A stretch of DNA of 64,000 nt, from contig NZ_FWER01000009.1 of the NCBI RefSeq assembly GCF_900169785.1, forward strand, positions 212,400 through 276,399, in the 5' to 3' direction. Source of the stretch: Rhizobium sullae. Lineage in GTDB: Bacteria; Pseudomonadota; Alphaproteobacteria; Rhizobiales; Rhizobiaceae. The notes under the pieces were generated by a model. It made no database searches. It was not told the DNA's origin and saw nothing but the letters and a program-made list of their open reading frames with translations. Of this stretch, positions 19,549 through 28,270 are shown one piece after another. The translations under genes were made by a program, and so were the position numbers. The number at the start of each line of letters is the position of its first letter. The stretch's first letter is position 1.

Positions 19549-20931
19549 GTGGCTGATTTCGATCTCGTTTTGCAAGGTACCGTCGTGCTGCCGGAGCGCA
19601 TCCTCGATGAGGGTTATGTTGCAGTCCGCAACGGCAAGATCGCCGAGGTCGGCGTCGGCGTGCCGCCCGCGGCCAAGGAGCGGCACTTGCTCGGCAAGGC
19701 GCTGATCCTGCCCGGTGCGATCGATGCGCAAGTGCATTCGTTGAGCCAGATGGATCAGGAGGACTTCATCTGGTCGACGCGTTCGGCGGCTGCTGGCGGC
19801 GTCACGACGATCGTTGACATGCCTTATGACGAAGCCAATCTCGTCTGCTCGGCGGAAGCGGTAAAGAAAAAGACCAACCATGCGAGCCCGCAGACGCGTG
19901 TCGATTTCGCTCTCTATGGCACGGTCAGACCTGAAGAAGGTGCGGCCCGAATACGCGAAATGGTGGATGCCGGGGTCGCCGCCTTCAAATTCTCGACTTT
20001 CGGGACCGATGCGAAGCGTTTCCCGCGCATTCCCCCTGCCCTCCTTGCCGAATGCTTTGCCGCAATCGCCCCGACCGGGCTGACGGCCGGTGTTCACAAT
20101 GAAGACGATGAAGCCGTTCGAACTTACATGGAGAAGGTCAAGGCAAGCGGCGTGACCGACTGGCGTGCCCACGGTCTTTCACGCCCGCCGATCACCGAAC
20201 TTCTCGCCATGCACACGATCTTCGAGACTGGCGCTCATACCGGCTGCCCGGCGCATGTCGTGCATTGTTCGCTCGGTCGCGGCTACGATATTGCCCGTGC
20301 CTATCGCCGCGGCGGCTTCGAGGCGACGGTCGAATGCTGCATTCATTACCTGACGCTTGACGAGGAAAACGACGTGAGGCGCCTCGGCGGCAAAGCCAAG
20401 ATCAATCCGCCGATCCGGCCGCGCGCCGAGGTGGAAACGTTGTGGCGCAAGATAGCGGAAGGCAATGTCTGGCTGGTGTCGACCGACCATGTGAGCTGGT
20501 CAGAAAACCGCAAGACCAATCCGGACATGTTGGCGAATGCCTCGGGCGTGCCGGGGCTCGAGGTCATGGTGCCGCTTTTCGTCAAGGGAGCGTTGGAGCG
20601 GGGCATTCCACTCACATGGGCCGCGAAGCTGATGGCCGAAAATCCGGCGAAGCATTTCCGCCTCGACCACATCAAGGGCGCACTGACGCCCGGCAAGGAC
20701 GCCGACATCGTCGTGCTGGAGCCGCGAGAGAGTGTCTACGACGCTGCCGTGAGCGGTAACAATCTCGTCGGCTGGAGCCCTTATAACGGTATCCGTTTGC
20801 CATGGACAATTTCGGCGGCATATCTGCGCGGCAGCCAGATAGCCGATGGCGCGAACGTGCTTGCAGAGCCTGGCACGGGACAATTCGTCCGTCCGCTGCC
20901 GCGCCAGATCATTTCCGGAGAAGCCGCATGA
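19549..20931 (+). CDS. Hydantoinase / dihydropyrimidinase-like amidohydrolase
   Basis: A 460-residue cyclic-amidase of the dihydroorotase/hydantoinase group. Metal-site residues are visible: a Lys in AFKFSTFG that could be carboxylated, His in GVHNEDDE, His in HVVHCS, and Asp in STDHVSW. The usual first HxH is QVH (Gln61, His63). In context it should open the ring of hydantoin-5-propionate to N-carbamoylglutamate. Ribosome site CCGGAGG precedes the ATG. It overlaps the next gene by ATGA. Plain sequence would also allow allantoinase; the operon argues for the hydantoin substrate. Confidence 0.82.
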   Translation: MADFDLVLQGTVVLPERILDEGYVAVRNGKIAEVGVGVPPAAKERHLLGKALILPGAIDAQVHSLSQMDQEDFIWSTRSAAAGGVTTIVDMPYDEANLVCSAEAVKKKTNHASPQTRVDFALYGTVRPEEGAARIREMVDAGVAAFKFSTFGTDAKRFPRIPPALLAECFAAIAPTGLTAGVHNEDDEAVRTYMEKVKASGVTDWRAHGLSRPPITELLAMHTIFETGAHTGCPAHVVHCSLGRGYDIARAYRRGGFEATVECCIHYLTLDEENDVRRLGGKAKINPPIRPRAEVETLWRKIAEGNVWLVSTDHVSWSENRKTNPDMLANASGVPGLEVMVPLFVKGALERGIPLTWAAKLMAENPAKHFRLDHIKGALTPGKDADIVVLEPRESVYDAAVSGNNLVGWSPYNGIRLPWTISAAYLRGSQIADGANVLAEPGTGQFVRPLPRQIISGEAA

Positions 20932-22208
20932 GCCGCAACCTGCGTGTCAACGCCGATCGCATCGCCGAGGATATCGACGCACTGGCAAAGATCACCGAGC
21001 CCGATCATCCATGGACACGCCGGGCCTTCTCGCCGCTGTTTCTCGATGGCCGCGCCTATATCGAAGCGCGCATGAAGGCGGCCGGGCTGGAGACACGGAT
21101 CGATGCGGCCGGCAATCTGATCGGACGCCGGGTGGGGACGAAACCGGGTCTTGGCACGATCATGGTCGGTTCGCATTCCGATACTGTACCAGATGGCGGG
21201 CGCTTTGATGGCATTGCGGGCGTGATCTCGGCGTTGGAAGTCGCCCGGGCGCTGAACGATCGGGGAATCGTGCTAGAGCACGATCTGGAGGTCGTCGACT
21301 TCCTCGCGGAAGAAGTCAGCATCTTTGGCGTTTCGTGCGTCGGCAGCCGCGGCATGACCGGGCAGCTTCCGGAGGCATGGCTTTCGCGCACTAGCGGCGA
21401 CCGCGACCTGGCTGAGGGGATTGCGCAAGTCGGCGGCCGTCCAAGCGTGCTGCTGCAGCAGAACCGGCCCGATATTGCCGGCTTCCTCGAACTGCATATC
21501 GAACAGGGGCCTGTGCTCGAGGACGAGAAGAAAGACGTCGGCATCGTGACGGCGATCGCTGGCATCACCCGGATTGAAATTACAGTCGAAGGCCGAGCGG
21601 ACCATGCGGGTACGACGCCGATGGATGGCCGCGCGGATGCGCTGGTCGCCGCCTCGCGACTGGTGCTCGATATCCGCAACGCGGCAGGCGAGCGGGCGAA
21701 GACGCCGGGCCATTTCGCCGCGACCGTCGGCGAATTCCGGATAGAGCCGAATGCGGCCAATGTCGTGCCTTCCAAAGTCGTGCTGCTGATCGACGGGCGC
21801 GCGGAAATCCGCAGCGACATGGAAGCCTTCTGCGAATGGCTGGATGCGCATGTCGTCAAGCTTGCGACCACCCACGGTGTGACGATCGAACCACCGAAAC
21901 GCGTTTCAGACAACCATCCGACACCTGCAGATGCCAGCTTGCTGCAGACGCTGGAGCGCGCCTGCAACGCAGTCGGCGCCAAACACCGGCGCATGGCATC
22001 CGGCGCAGGGCACGACACCGCCTGGATCGCCAAGGTGGCACCCGCGGCAATGATCTTCGTGCCTTGCAAAGAGGGCCGCAGCCACTCGGCCGACGAATGG
22101 GCGGAAAATGACGACATCGCGCTTGGCGCGGCGGTGCTTTTTGAAGCGGTGCGGGAGATGGACAAGGCGCTGAGCAAGGAGAAGGCTGATGGGACGCATA
22201 CTCGTTGA
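20928..22208 (+). CDS. N-carbamoyl-L-amino acid hydrolase (M20 family), probably acting on N-carbamoylglutamate
   Basis: A 426-residue Zn/Mn-dependent amidohydrolase of the allantoate amidohydrolase/carbamoylase group. Metal and dimer-domain motifs are intact: GSHSDTVPDGGRFDG, VDFLAEEVSIFG, FLELHIEQGP, GRADHAGTTPMDGR and the C-terminal GRSHSADEW. In the proposed pathway it releases glutamate, CO2 and ammonia from N-carbamoylglutamate. The ATG at 20928 overlaps the hydantoinase stop; an upstream in-frame start would lie inside that gene. It overlaps the next gene by 20 bases. Confidence 0.85.
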   Translation: MSRNLRVNADRIAEDIDALAKITEPDHPWTRRAFSPLFLDGRAYIEARMKAAGLETRIDAAGNLIGRRVGTKPGLGTIMVGSHSDTVPDGGRFDGIAGVISALEVARALNDRGIVLEHDLEVVDFLAEEVSIFGVSCVGSRGMTGQLPEAWLSRTSGDRDLAEGIAQVGGRPSVLLQQNRPDIAGFLELHIEQGPVLEDEKKDVGIVTAIAGITRIEITVEGRADHAGTTPMDGRADALVAASRLVLDIRNAAGERAKTPGHFAATVGEFRIEPNAANVVPSKVVLLIDGRAEIRSDMEAFCEWLDAHVVKLATTHGVTIEPPKRVSDNHPTPADASLLQTLERACNAVGAKHRRMASGAGHDTAWIAKVAPAAMIFVPCKEGRSHSADEWAENDDIALGAAVLFEAVREMDKALSKEKADGTHTR

Positions 22209-23286
22209 AAAGGACGTCGAGGCGGCAGTCAAGGGTGGCTCCGTCTATGCAGCAGGCGGCGGCGGCTGGGCCGATCACGGCCGTATGCTGGGTTATGCCG
22301 CGGTCAGCATCGGCAAGCCGGAACTCGTTTCCATCGATGAACTTAGAGACGACGACTGGATCGCGACGGCAGCGGCGATCGGCGCGCCAGCCTCCACGAC
22401 GCCTTGGGAAATGCAGGGCATCGATTACGTGAAAGCCGTCCAGCTTCTTCAGGACGAACTCGGCGAAAAGCTCTCCGGGCTCATCATCGGGCAGAACGGC
22501 AAATCCTCGACGCTGAACGGCTGGCTGCCCTCGGCCATTCTCGGCACGAAGGTTGTCGATGCGGTTGGCGATATCCGGGCGCATCCGACCGGCGACATGG
22601 GCTCGATCGGCATGGCGGGTTCGCCCGAGCAGATGATCCAGACGGCCGTTGGCGGAAACCGCGCGGAGAACCGCTACATCGAGCTTGTGGTGAAGGGTGC
22701 GACCGCGAAGATCTCTCCGATCCTGCGAGCCGCCGCTGACCAATCGGGCGGCTTCATCGCCAGCTGCCGCAATCCGCTGCAGGCATCCTATGTGCGCACG
22801 CATGCGGCACTCGGCGGCATCTCGATGGCGCTTGCGCTCGGCGAAGCGATCATTGCGGCGGAGAAGAATGGCGGATCGGCCGTCATCGATGCGATTTGCA
22901 AAACAACCGGCGGCAGCATCCTCGCTGAAGGCATCATTACGATGAAGGATGTCGTCTACACCAAAGAAGCCTTCGACATCGGCACGATCGTCGTCGGCTC
23001 CGGCGCCAAAGCCGTGACGGTGCATGTGATGAACGAATACATGGCCATCGACGATGCCGATGGTAAGCGCGTGGCGACGTTTCCCTCGGTCATCACGACG
23101 CTTTCGCCCGAAGGTGAGCCGCTCAGCGTCGGCCAGCTCAAGGGCGGCATGCAGGTTTTCATCCTGCATGTACCCATGGATATCATTCCACTTTCTGCAA
23201 GCGTCCTCGACCCAACCGTCTACCCGCCCGTGGAAGAAGTGATGGGTATTGAGATTGGGCGCTATGCCTTGGCAGCAAAGGCGTGA
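22189..23286 (+). CDS. DUF917 family protein, probable (S-methyl)thiohydantoin desulfurase
   Basis: A 365-residue protein of the DUF917 family, now named after S-methyl-thiohydantoin desulfurase. The Gly-rich start (YAAGGGGWADHG), the PTGDMGSIGM segment and the long C-terminal sheet domain are typical. In ergothioneine breakdown the corresponding step turns 3-(5-oxo-2-thioxoimidazolidin-4-yl)propionate into hydantoin-5-propionate with loss of sulfide. Its position between the carbamoylase and urocanase-like genes fits. The start overlaps the carbamoylase by 20 bases with AAGGAG in front. Confidence 0.78.
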   Translation: MGRILVEKDVEAAVKGGSVYAAGGGGWADHGRMLGYAAVSIGKPELVSIDELRDDDWIATAAAIGAPASTTPWEMQGIDYVKAVQLLQDELGEKLSGLIIGQNGKSSTLNGWLPSAILGTKVVDAVGDIRAHPTGDMGSIGMAGSPEQMIQTAVGGNRAENRYIELVVKGATAKISPILRAAADQSGGFIASCRNPLQASYVRTHAALGGISMALALGEAIIAAEKNGGSAVIDAICKTTGGSILAEGIITMKDVVYTKEAFDIGTIVVGSGAKAVTVHVMNEYMAIDDADGKRVATFPSVITTLSPEGEPLSVGQLKGGMQVFILHVPMDIIPLSASVLDPTVYPPVEEVMGIEIGRYALAAKA

Positions 23287-23289
23287 CTT

Positions 23290-23619
23290 ATGGCGCGGGA
23301 TGCCGGTCTTGAGGAACTGATGAGAGAAGAGCTCAGCGGCCATCCGGGTCTCAGCGAAAAGGCCATGTTCGGCGGCTGGGGCTTTCTGTTGAACGGCAAT
23401 CTTCTCTGTGGTGCGCGAGAGGATGGCATGCTGGTTCGGCTCGGCAAAGGCAATGACGGCTGGGCACTGGCTCTACCGGGAGCGGTGCAGATGCGGTCGG
23501 GCGAGCGCCTGATGCACGGCTGGGTGCGCGTCAATGCCGATGTGTATGGCGAGGATGCACTGCGAAAGCGTCTGCTTGATGCGGCACGCGCCTATGTGGA
23601 GATGCTGCCGGGGAAATAA
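23290..23619 (+). CDS. TfoX N-terminal domain protein
   Basis: A 109-residue stand-alone TfoX/Sxy N-terminal domain: KAMFGGWGFLLNGNLLCGA followed by DGMLVRLG is the typical core. In gammaproteobacteria TfoX is a competence regulator, but the isolated domain in alphaproteobacteria has no settled function. It lies three bases after the DUF917 gene and 28 before the urocanase-like gene, so it is inside the operon. A role in controlling or assisting the pathway is possible but not shown. Confidence 0.85.
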   Translation: MARDAGLEELMREELSGHPGLSEKAMFGGWGFLLNGNLLCGAREDGMLVRLGKGNDGWALALPGAVQMRSGERLMHGWVRVNADVYGEDALRKRLLDAARAYVEMLPGK

Positions 23620-23647
23620 CAAGACAGGACTTGAGGAAGGACATTCC

Positions 23648-25309
23648 ATGCCGAAGCCTAATCCACGTCATCCAAAATTTCCGATTCCCGGCGGGCTGGA
23701 ACTGCGGGCCAAGGGTTGGCGGCAGGAAGCGTTGCTGCGTCTCCTCGAAAACGTGCTTGCCGTCGGCGAGGACCCGGACAATCTCGTCGTCTATGCGGCG
23801 CTTGGCAAGGCCGCGCGCAACTGGGCGGCGCATAAGGGCATCGTCAAGGCGCTGACGGAGATGGAGGAGGATCAGACCCTGCTGATCCAGTCCGGCAAGC
23901 CGATCGGCCTCGTGAAAACCCATGCCAAGGCACCGCTCGTCATCATGGCGAACTGCAATATCGTCGGCCAATGGGCGAAGGTCGAAGTGTTTTACGAACT
24001 GCAGCGCAAGGGATTGATCTGCTGGGGTGGGCTGACGGCGGGCGCCTGGCAATATATCGGCAGCCAGGGTGTTATCCAGGGCACCTACGAAATCTTCATG
24101 CGTATCGCCGAGCGACGCTTCGGCGGCGATCTCTCCGGCCGCTTCGTGCTCACCGCCGGCCTTGGCGGCATGGGCGGGGCTCAACCGCTCGCCGGCCGCA
24201 TGGCAGGGGCCGCGATCCTCTGCGTCGATATCGATCCCGAGCGGGCGAAGAAGCGCCAGCAGATCGGTTACCTGCAGGAGATCACACCTGATCTCGATAG
24301 CGCACTGCAGATGATCGATACGGCCGTGAAGGAAAAGCGCGCGCTATCCGTCGGCCTCGTCGGCAATGCGGCCGAGATCTACCCGGAGATCGCCCGGCGC
24401 GGCATCGTGCCGGATATCGTGACGGACCAGACCTCGGCGCATGATCTCGTCTATGGCTACGTGCCGAAGGGCATGAGCCTTGCCCAGGTCAAGGAACTTC
24501 GCGATGACGGCCAGGGCCAGTTAATGGCCGCAAGCCGCGCCTCGATCGTTCAGCATGTAACGGCGATGCTGGAGTTCCAGAAGAAAGGTTCCGAAGTCTT
24601 CGACAACGGCAACTTGATCCGCACACAGGCGAAGGAAGGCGGCGTTGCCAACGCCTTCGACATTCCGATCTTCACCGAAGCCTATCTGCGGCCGCTGTTT
24701 GCCCGGGCGATTGGCCCATTCCGTTGGATGGCGCTTTCCGGCGAAGAAAGCGACATCGCCCGGATCGACGATCTGCTGCTCGAAATGTTCCCGGACAACA
24801 AGATTATCACCAACTGGATCCGGCTTGCCCGCGAGCATGTGCCCTTCGAGGGCCTGCCGGCGCGGATCGCCTGGCTCGGCCACGGCGAGCGCACCGCGCT
24901 TGCCCGCCGCGTCAACGAATTGGTCGCCAGTGGAGATCTGAAAGGCCCTGTCGCCTTCTCGCGCGATCATCTTGATGCCGGCGCTATGGCGCATCCGAAC
25001 ATCATGACCGAGCGCATGAAGGACGGCTCCGACGCGATCGCCGACTGGCCGCTGCTCGATGCCATGATGCTCTGCTCCTCGATGGCCGACCTCGTCGTCG
25101 TCCATTCCGGCGGTGGCGGCTATGCCGGCTACATGACCAGTTGCGGCGTGACTGTCGTCGCCGACGGCACGGCGGCTGCCGACGAACGCCTCGACCATGC
25201 GCTCACCAATGATACGGCGCTCGGCGTCATGCGCTATGCAGACGCCGGATACGAGGAAGCGCTGGACGAAGTGCAGAAGAAGGATGTGTCGTATATCCGG
25301 CTTGATTGA
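23648..25309 (+). CDS. Urocanase homologue, probable thiourocanate hydratase
   Basis: A 553-residue protein colinear with urocanate hydratase HutU (about 556 residues). The NAD-binding [34 protein letters not shown] and GVMRYADAGY blocks are retained. Two active-site signatures differ from HutU: ARICW with the active-site Cys (Cys410 in the Pseudomonas enzyme) is ARIAW here (Ala408), and HHGGG is HSGGG. This argues against ordinary urocanate and for thiourocanate as substrate. The ATG at 23648 is preceded by GAGGAAGG; the frame is open further upstream inside the TfoX gene. It is the last gene of the operon. Confidence 0.82.
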   Translation: MPKPNPRHPKFPIPGGLELRAKGWRQEALLRLLENVLAVGEDPDNLVVYAALGKAARNWAAHKGIVKALTEMEEDQTLLIQSGKPIGLVKTHAKAPLVIMANCNIVGQWAKVEVFYELQRKGLICWGGLTAGAWQYIGSQGVIQGTYEIFMRIAERRFGGDLSGRFVLTAGLGGMGGAQPLAGRMAGAAILCVDIDPERAKKRQQIGYLQEITPDLDSALQMIDTAVKEKRALSVGLVGNAAEIYPEIARRGIVPDIVTDQTSAHDLVYGYVPKGMSLAQVKELRDDGQGQLMAASRASIVQHVTAMLEFQKKGSEVFDNGNLIRTQAKEGGVANAFDIPIFTEAYLRPLFARAIGPFRWMALSGEESDIARIDDLLLEMFPDNKIITNWIRLAREHVPFEGLPARIAWLGHGERTALARRVNELVASGDLKGPVAFSRDHLDAGAMAHPNIMTERMKDGSDAIADWPLLDAMMLCSSMADLVVVHSGGGGYAGYMTSCGVTVVADGTAAADERLDHALTNDTALGVMRYADAGYEEALDEVQKKDVSYIRLD

Positions 25310-25324
25310 AATATCGGCGCTCCA

Positions 25325-25726
25325 TCAAAGATGCCGCGTCTCCTCCGGGGGACCGTCATAGCGGTCGCGCAGGCCGTCGACGAAGGCAATGGGTGCGGCG
25401 ATGAGCTCTTTAGCAGTCGCATCGTCCAGACAACTTACGGCGATCGCGTAGAAGGTGCCGAGATGTTCGTTTTCGCCCCAACTGTAGGAGCTGATGCCGC
25501 AATCCTTGCAGAACAGATGATGCAGTTTGCGGGAGGCAAACTGATATTCTCCGAGCTTTTCTTCCCCTGATAGAAGGCGAAAATCCTCCGGCTGGGCCAC
25601 CGCCAGCCAGTTGCGCTTCTTCATGCAGATCGAGCAATTGCAGCGGAACGTGCCGGCCGACAGATCGAGCCTGGTTTCGTAGCGGATTGCGCCGCAATGG
25701 CAGCTGCCGTGATAGGTCTTCTTCAT
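25325..25726 (-). CDS. GFA family protein (glutathione-dependent formaldehyde-activating enzyme fold)
   Basis: A 133-residue zinc-binding GFA/CENP-V-like protein. Zinc cysteines occur in GSCHCGAIRY, RCNCSICMKK and HLFCKDCGISSYS. Family members were first linked to formaldehyde-glutathione condensation, but most are uncharacterised. The ATG overlaps the stop of the SRPBCC gene by one base, so it is the third gene of an arsR-SRPBCC-GFA operon. It converges on the ergothioneine operon. Confidence 0.87.
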   Translation of the reverse strand: MKKTYHGSCHCGAIRYETRLDLSAGTFRCNCSICMKKRNWLAVAQPEDFRLLSGEEKLGEYQFASRKLHHLFCKDCGISSYSWGENEHLGTFYAIAVSCLDDATAKELIAAPIAFVDGLRDRYDGPPEETRHL

Positions 25727-26214
25727 TACTTTCTCCTTTTGACTGCGGCTTCCGCGTAGGCAGCGGCCTTATCGAGCGCCTCGCGCCAACCTTCCGACTG
25801 TAATTTGAATTCGGTATCGCTCGGCAGCTCGCGCTTACGGAAGGTGAGGCGCGTACCCTCGCCCCGTTCTTCCAACTCGACCGTTACGCACATCTCGTGC
25901 TCCGGCTTTCCGGCGTCATTTTCCCAGGCAAAGGTGAAGACGAGGCGTTCCGGCGGACTGATCTCAACGTACCGGCCCCGGCTCCAGTATTCCTTGCCGT
26001 CCAGCCCGAGAATGCAATGACGCCAGGCGCCGCCTTCGCGCAGATCGACCGAAACCGAGGACGCCGAGCAATGGTGCGGACCCCACCATTTCATCAGGTG
26101 CTCCGGCTCGGTCCACAGGCTGAAGACAAGCTCGCGCGGCGCATCGATCTCGCGAGTGAGCACGATCTCACGGCTGCGACCGCCGGCGACGCGGATTTCA
26201 TTTCTTGCCTTCAT
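25726..26214 (-). CDS. SRPBCC / AHSA1-like protein
   Basis: A 162-residue START-like ligand-binding fold of the Aha1-C group, with the typical VLTREIDAPRELVFSLWTEP and LMKWWGPHHC opening and EGWREALDKA at the C-terminus. Such genes commonly follow an ArsR regulator in one operon; their ligand is usually unknown. The start at 26214 overlaps the ArsR stop by 17 bases. A longer frame reaching 26418 lies inside arsR and is rejected. Confidence 0.85.
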   Translation of the reverse strand: MKARNEIRVAGGRSREIVLTREIDAPRELVFSLWTEPEHLMKWWGPHHCSASSVSVDLREGGAWRHCILGLDGKEYWSRGRYVEISPPERLVFTFAWENDAGKPEHEMCVTVELEERGEGTRLTFRKRELPSDTEFKLQSEGWREALDKAAAYAEAAVKRRK

Positions 26215-26548
26215 CCTCGTTCTTCCTTGGCTTGAGGGTGGCTGCGTAGGCTTCCAATCTATCGAGGCTTTCGCTCCAGAACCGGCGGTAGGTGTCGAGC
26301 CAGTCATCAACACCGCGAAGTGGCCCTGCCTCCAGTCTGCAGGGTCGCCACTGTGCTTGCCGTCCTTTTGATACGAGGCCGGCATTTTCCAGCACTTTAA
26401 GATGCTTCGATACGGCAACGAGGGACATATCGAATGGTTCGGCGAGTTCGGATACCGAAGCCTCGCCGAGCGCCAGCCGTGCGAGGATCGCGCGGCGGGT
26501 TGGATCGGCGAGAGCCGAAAACGTCATGCTTAGTCGATCGGCAGACAC
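26198..26548 (-). CDS. ArsR/SmtB family regulator
   Basis: A 116-residue winged-helix repressor: FSALADPTRRAILARLA, SVSELAEPFDMSLVAVSKHLKVLENAGLV, then a C-terminal tail. It lacks the metal-binding Cys motifs of true ArsR and belongs to the group paired with SRPBCC genes. The start shown is GTG; ATG at 26527 is an alternative. Upstream, the palindrome GTTAATTAAC (26562-26571) could be its operator. Confidence 0.85.
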   Translation of the reverse strand: MSADRLSMTFSALADPTRRAILARLALGEASVSELAEPFDMSLVAVSKHLKVLENAGLVSKGRQAQWRPCRLEAGPLRGVDDWLDTYRRFWSESLDRLEAYAATLKPRKNEDEGKK

Positions 26549-26627
26549 AATAAACTCATCAGTTAATTAACCTATGGATTAAATATAGGCGACGAAGGCG
26601 CCTGTCAAGCCTGTGCCTGACAGCGCT

Positions 26628-26919
<292 letters not shown>

Positions 26920-28179
26920 TCATAACTTTCTCCTCGAAAAGATGCCTGCGGCGCAGGCCGCCGCAAAGGCGAGGGTCAGCATGCCGAGCGTGAAGGAGAC
27001 GACAGCCGACCAGCCTTCGATGGCAAAGAACCAGCCGCCTGCCGAGCCCATGACGCTCGAACCGACGTAATAACCAAGCATATAGAGCGACGAGGCATGT
27101 CCCTTCGTGCCTATGGCAAGCTTGCCGACGAGGCCGCTTGCGATCGAATGGCTCATGAAGAAGCCACTGGTGAGCACGATAATGCCGAAAATGATGGTCG
27201 GAAGGGAGGCGGAAAGCGTCAGGGCGCTGCCCGCGGCGGTAATTGCGATGCCCGTCAGCAGGACAGCGAAGTGGCCGAAGCGATCGCCCAGCATGCCACC
27301 GATCGAAGAGGCGCCGATGCCAAAGAGATAGACGGCGAAGATCAGACCGAGTTCGGTCTGCGTCAGATCATAGGGTGCTGCAACAAGCAGGAAGCCGGCA
27401 TAATTGTAAATTGTGACGAAGGATCCCATCGCGAAGAAGGCAATGGCGAAAATGAACGGCAGCGCCGGATTGCGGACATGCCCGAGCCAGGCCCTTAGGT
27501 GGAACTTCGGATCGAATCCAGAGCGGCGGGCGAAATTCCGCGAGGGCGGCAGCAGGGCGATGAAGCCAATGGCTGCGGCAAGGCCGATTGCGCCGACTAA
27601 AAGGAGCGCCGGCCGCCAGGTCAGATATTCCGCGAAGATGCCGGTCAGCACTCGGCCCGACATGCCGCCGAAGGCGGTGCCGCCGACATAGAGGCCCATC
27701 GTAGCGCCTAGGCCGCGCGGATCAATTTCCTCGGCGAGATAGGCCATGGCGACCGCCGGAACGCCACCGAGCACCAGACCCTCCAGCGCGCGAATGACGA
27801 GCAGTAGATGCCAGCTCGGCGCAAAGGCCGTAGCGATCGTCAGCAATGCGGCCCCGACGAGCGAAATCGACATCAGGCTGCGACGGCCAAGACCTTCCGA
27901 GACGGCCGCAGCGCATATAATGGCAACGGCAAGGAAACCCGTCGACAGCGAAAGTGCCAGCGAGCTTTCCGCGGGGCTGACGGAGAATTCATCCGAAAAA
28001 ATCGGCAGCAGCGGCTGGACGCAATAGAGCAGCGAGAAGGTGGAGAAGCCCGAGAGGAAGAGTGCAAGACTGGCACGGCGATAGGAAGCCGTACCGCGCG
28101 TCAGGTATTCTTTCGCCGGTGATTTCGCCGGCACCTCAATTGGGGAAATGTCGCTCATTCTGGCTGCGGTCTTGTGCAT
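26920..28179 (-). CDS. MFS transporter, YnfM-like
   Basis: A 419-residue major facilitator with about 12 membrane segments. The opening SLALFLSGFSTFSLLYCVQPLLP and the cytoplasmic loop EGLGRRSLM are typical of the YnfM/arabinose-efflux-like exporters. Substrate is unknown. A start at 28158 is an alternative without a ribosome site. It is divergent from a LysR gene, the same pairing as ynfL-ynfM in E. coli. Confidence 0.88.
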   Translation of the reverse strand: MHKTAARMSDISPIEVPAKSPAKEYLTRGTASYRRASLALFLSGFSTFSLLYCVQPLLPIFSDEFSVSPAESSLALSLSTGFLAVAIICAAAVSEGLGRRSLMSISLVGAALLTIATAFAPSWHLLLVIRALEGLVLGGVPAVAMAYLAEEIDPRGLGATMGLYVGGTAFGGMSGRVLTGIFAEYLTWRPALLLVGAIGLAAAIGFIALLPPSRNFARRSGFDPKFHLRAWLGHVRNPALPFIFAIAFFAMGSFVTIYNYAGFLLVAAPYDLTQTELGLIFAVYLFGIGASSIGGMLGDRFGHFAVLLTGIAITAAGSALTLSASLPTIIFGIIVLTSGFFMSHSIASGLVGKLAIGTKGHASSLYMLGYYVGSSVMGSAGGWFFAIEGWSAVVSFTLGMLTLAFAAACAAGIFSRRKL

Positions 28180-28270
28180 GGCTCAAGCCTTTCGCCACTC
28201 ATCTAGTCAGAAGGGCATAAGTTGTCCAATATATGGCACTGACGTTTCCGATATGTTTTGGAGATACCAC

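Noticed and set aside
17943..25309. Annotation as a histidine utilisation (hut) operon.
   Set aside because: hutI and hutG are absent, the lyase lacks the MIO triad and the urocanase homologue lacks ARICW. The DUF917, hydantoinase and carbamoylase genes have no place in the Hut pathway.
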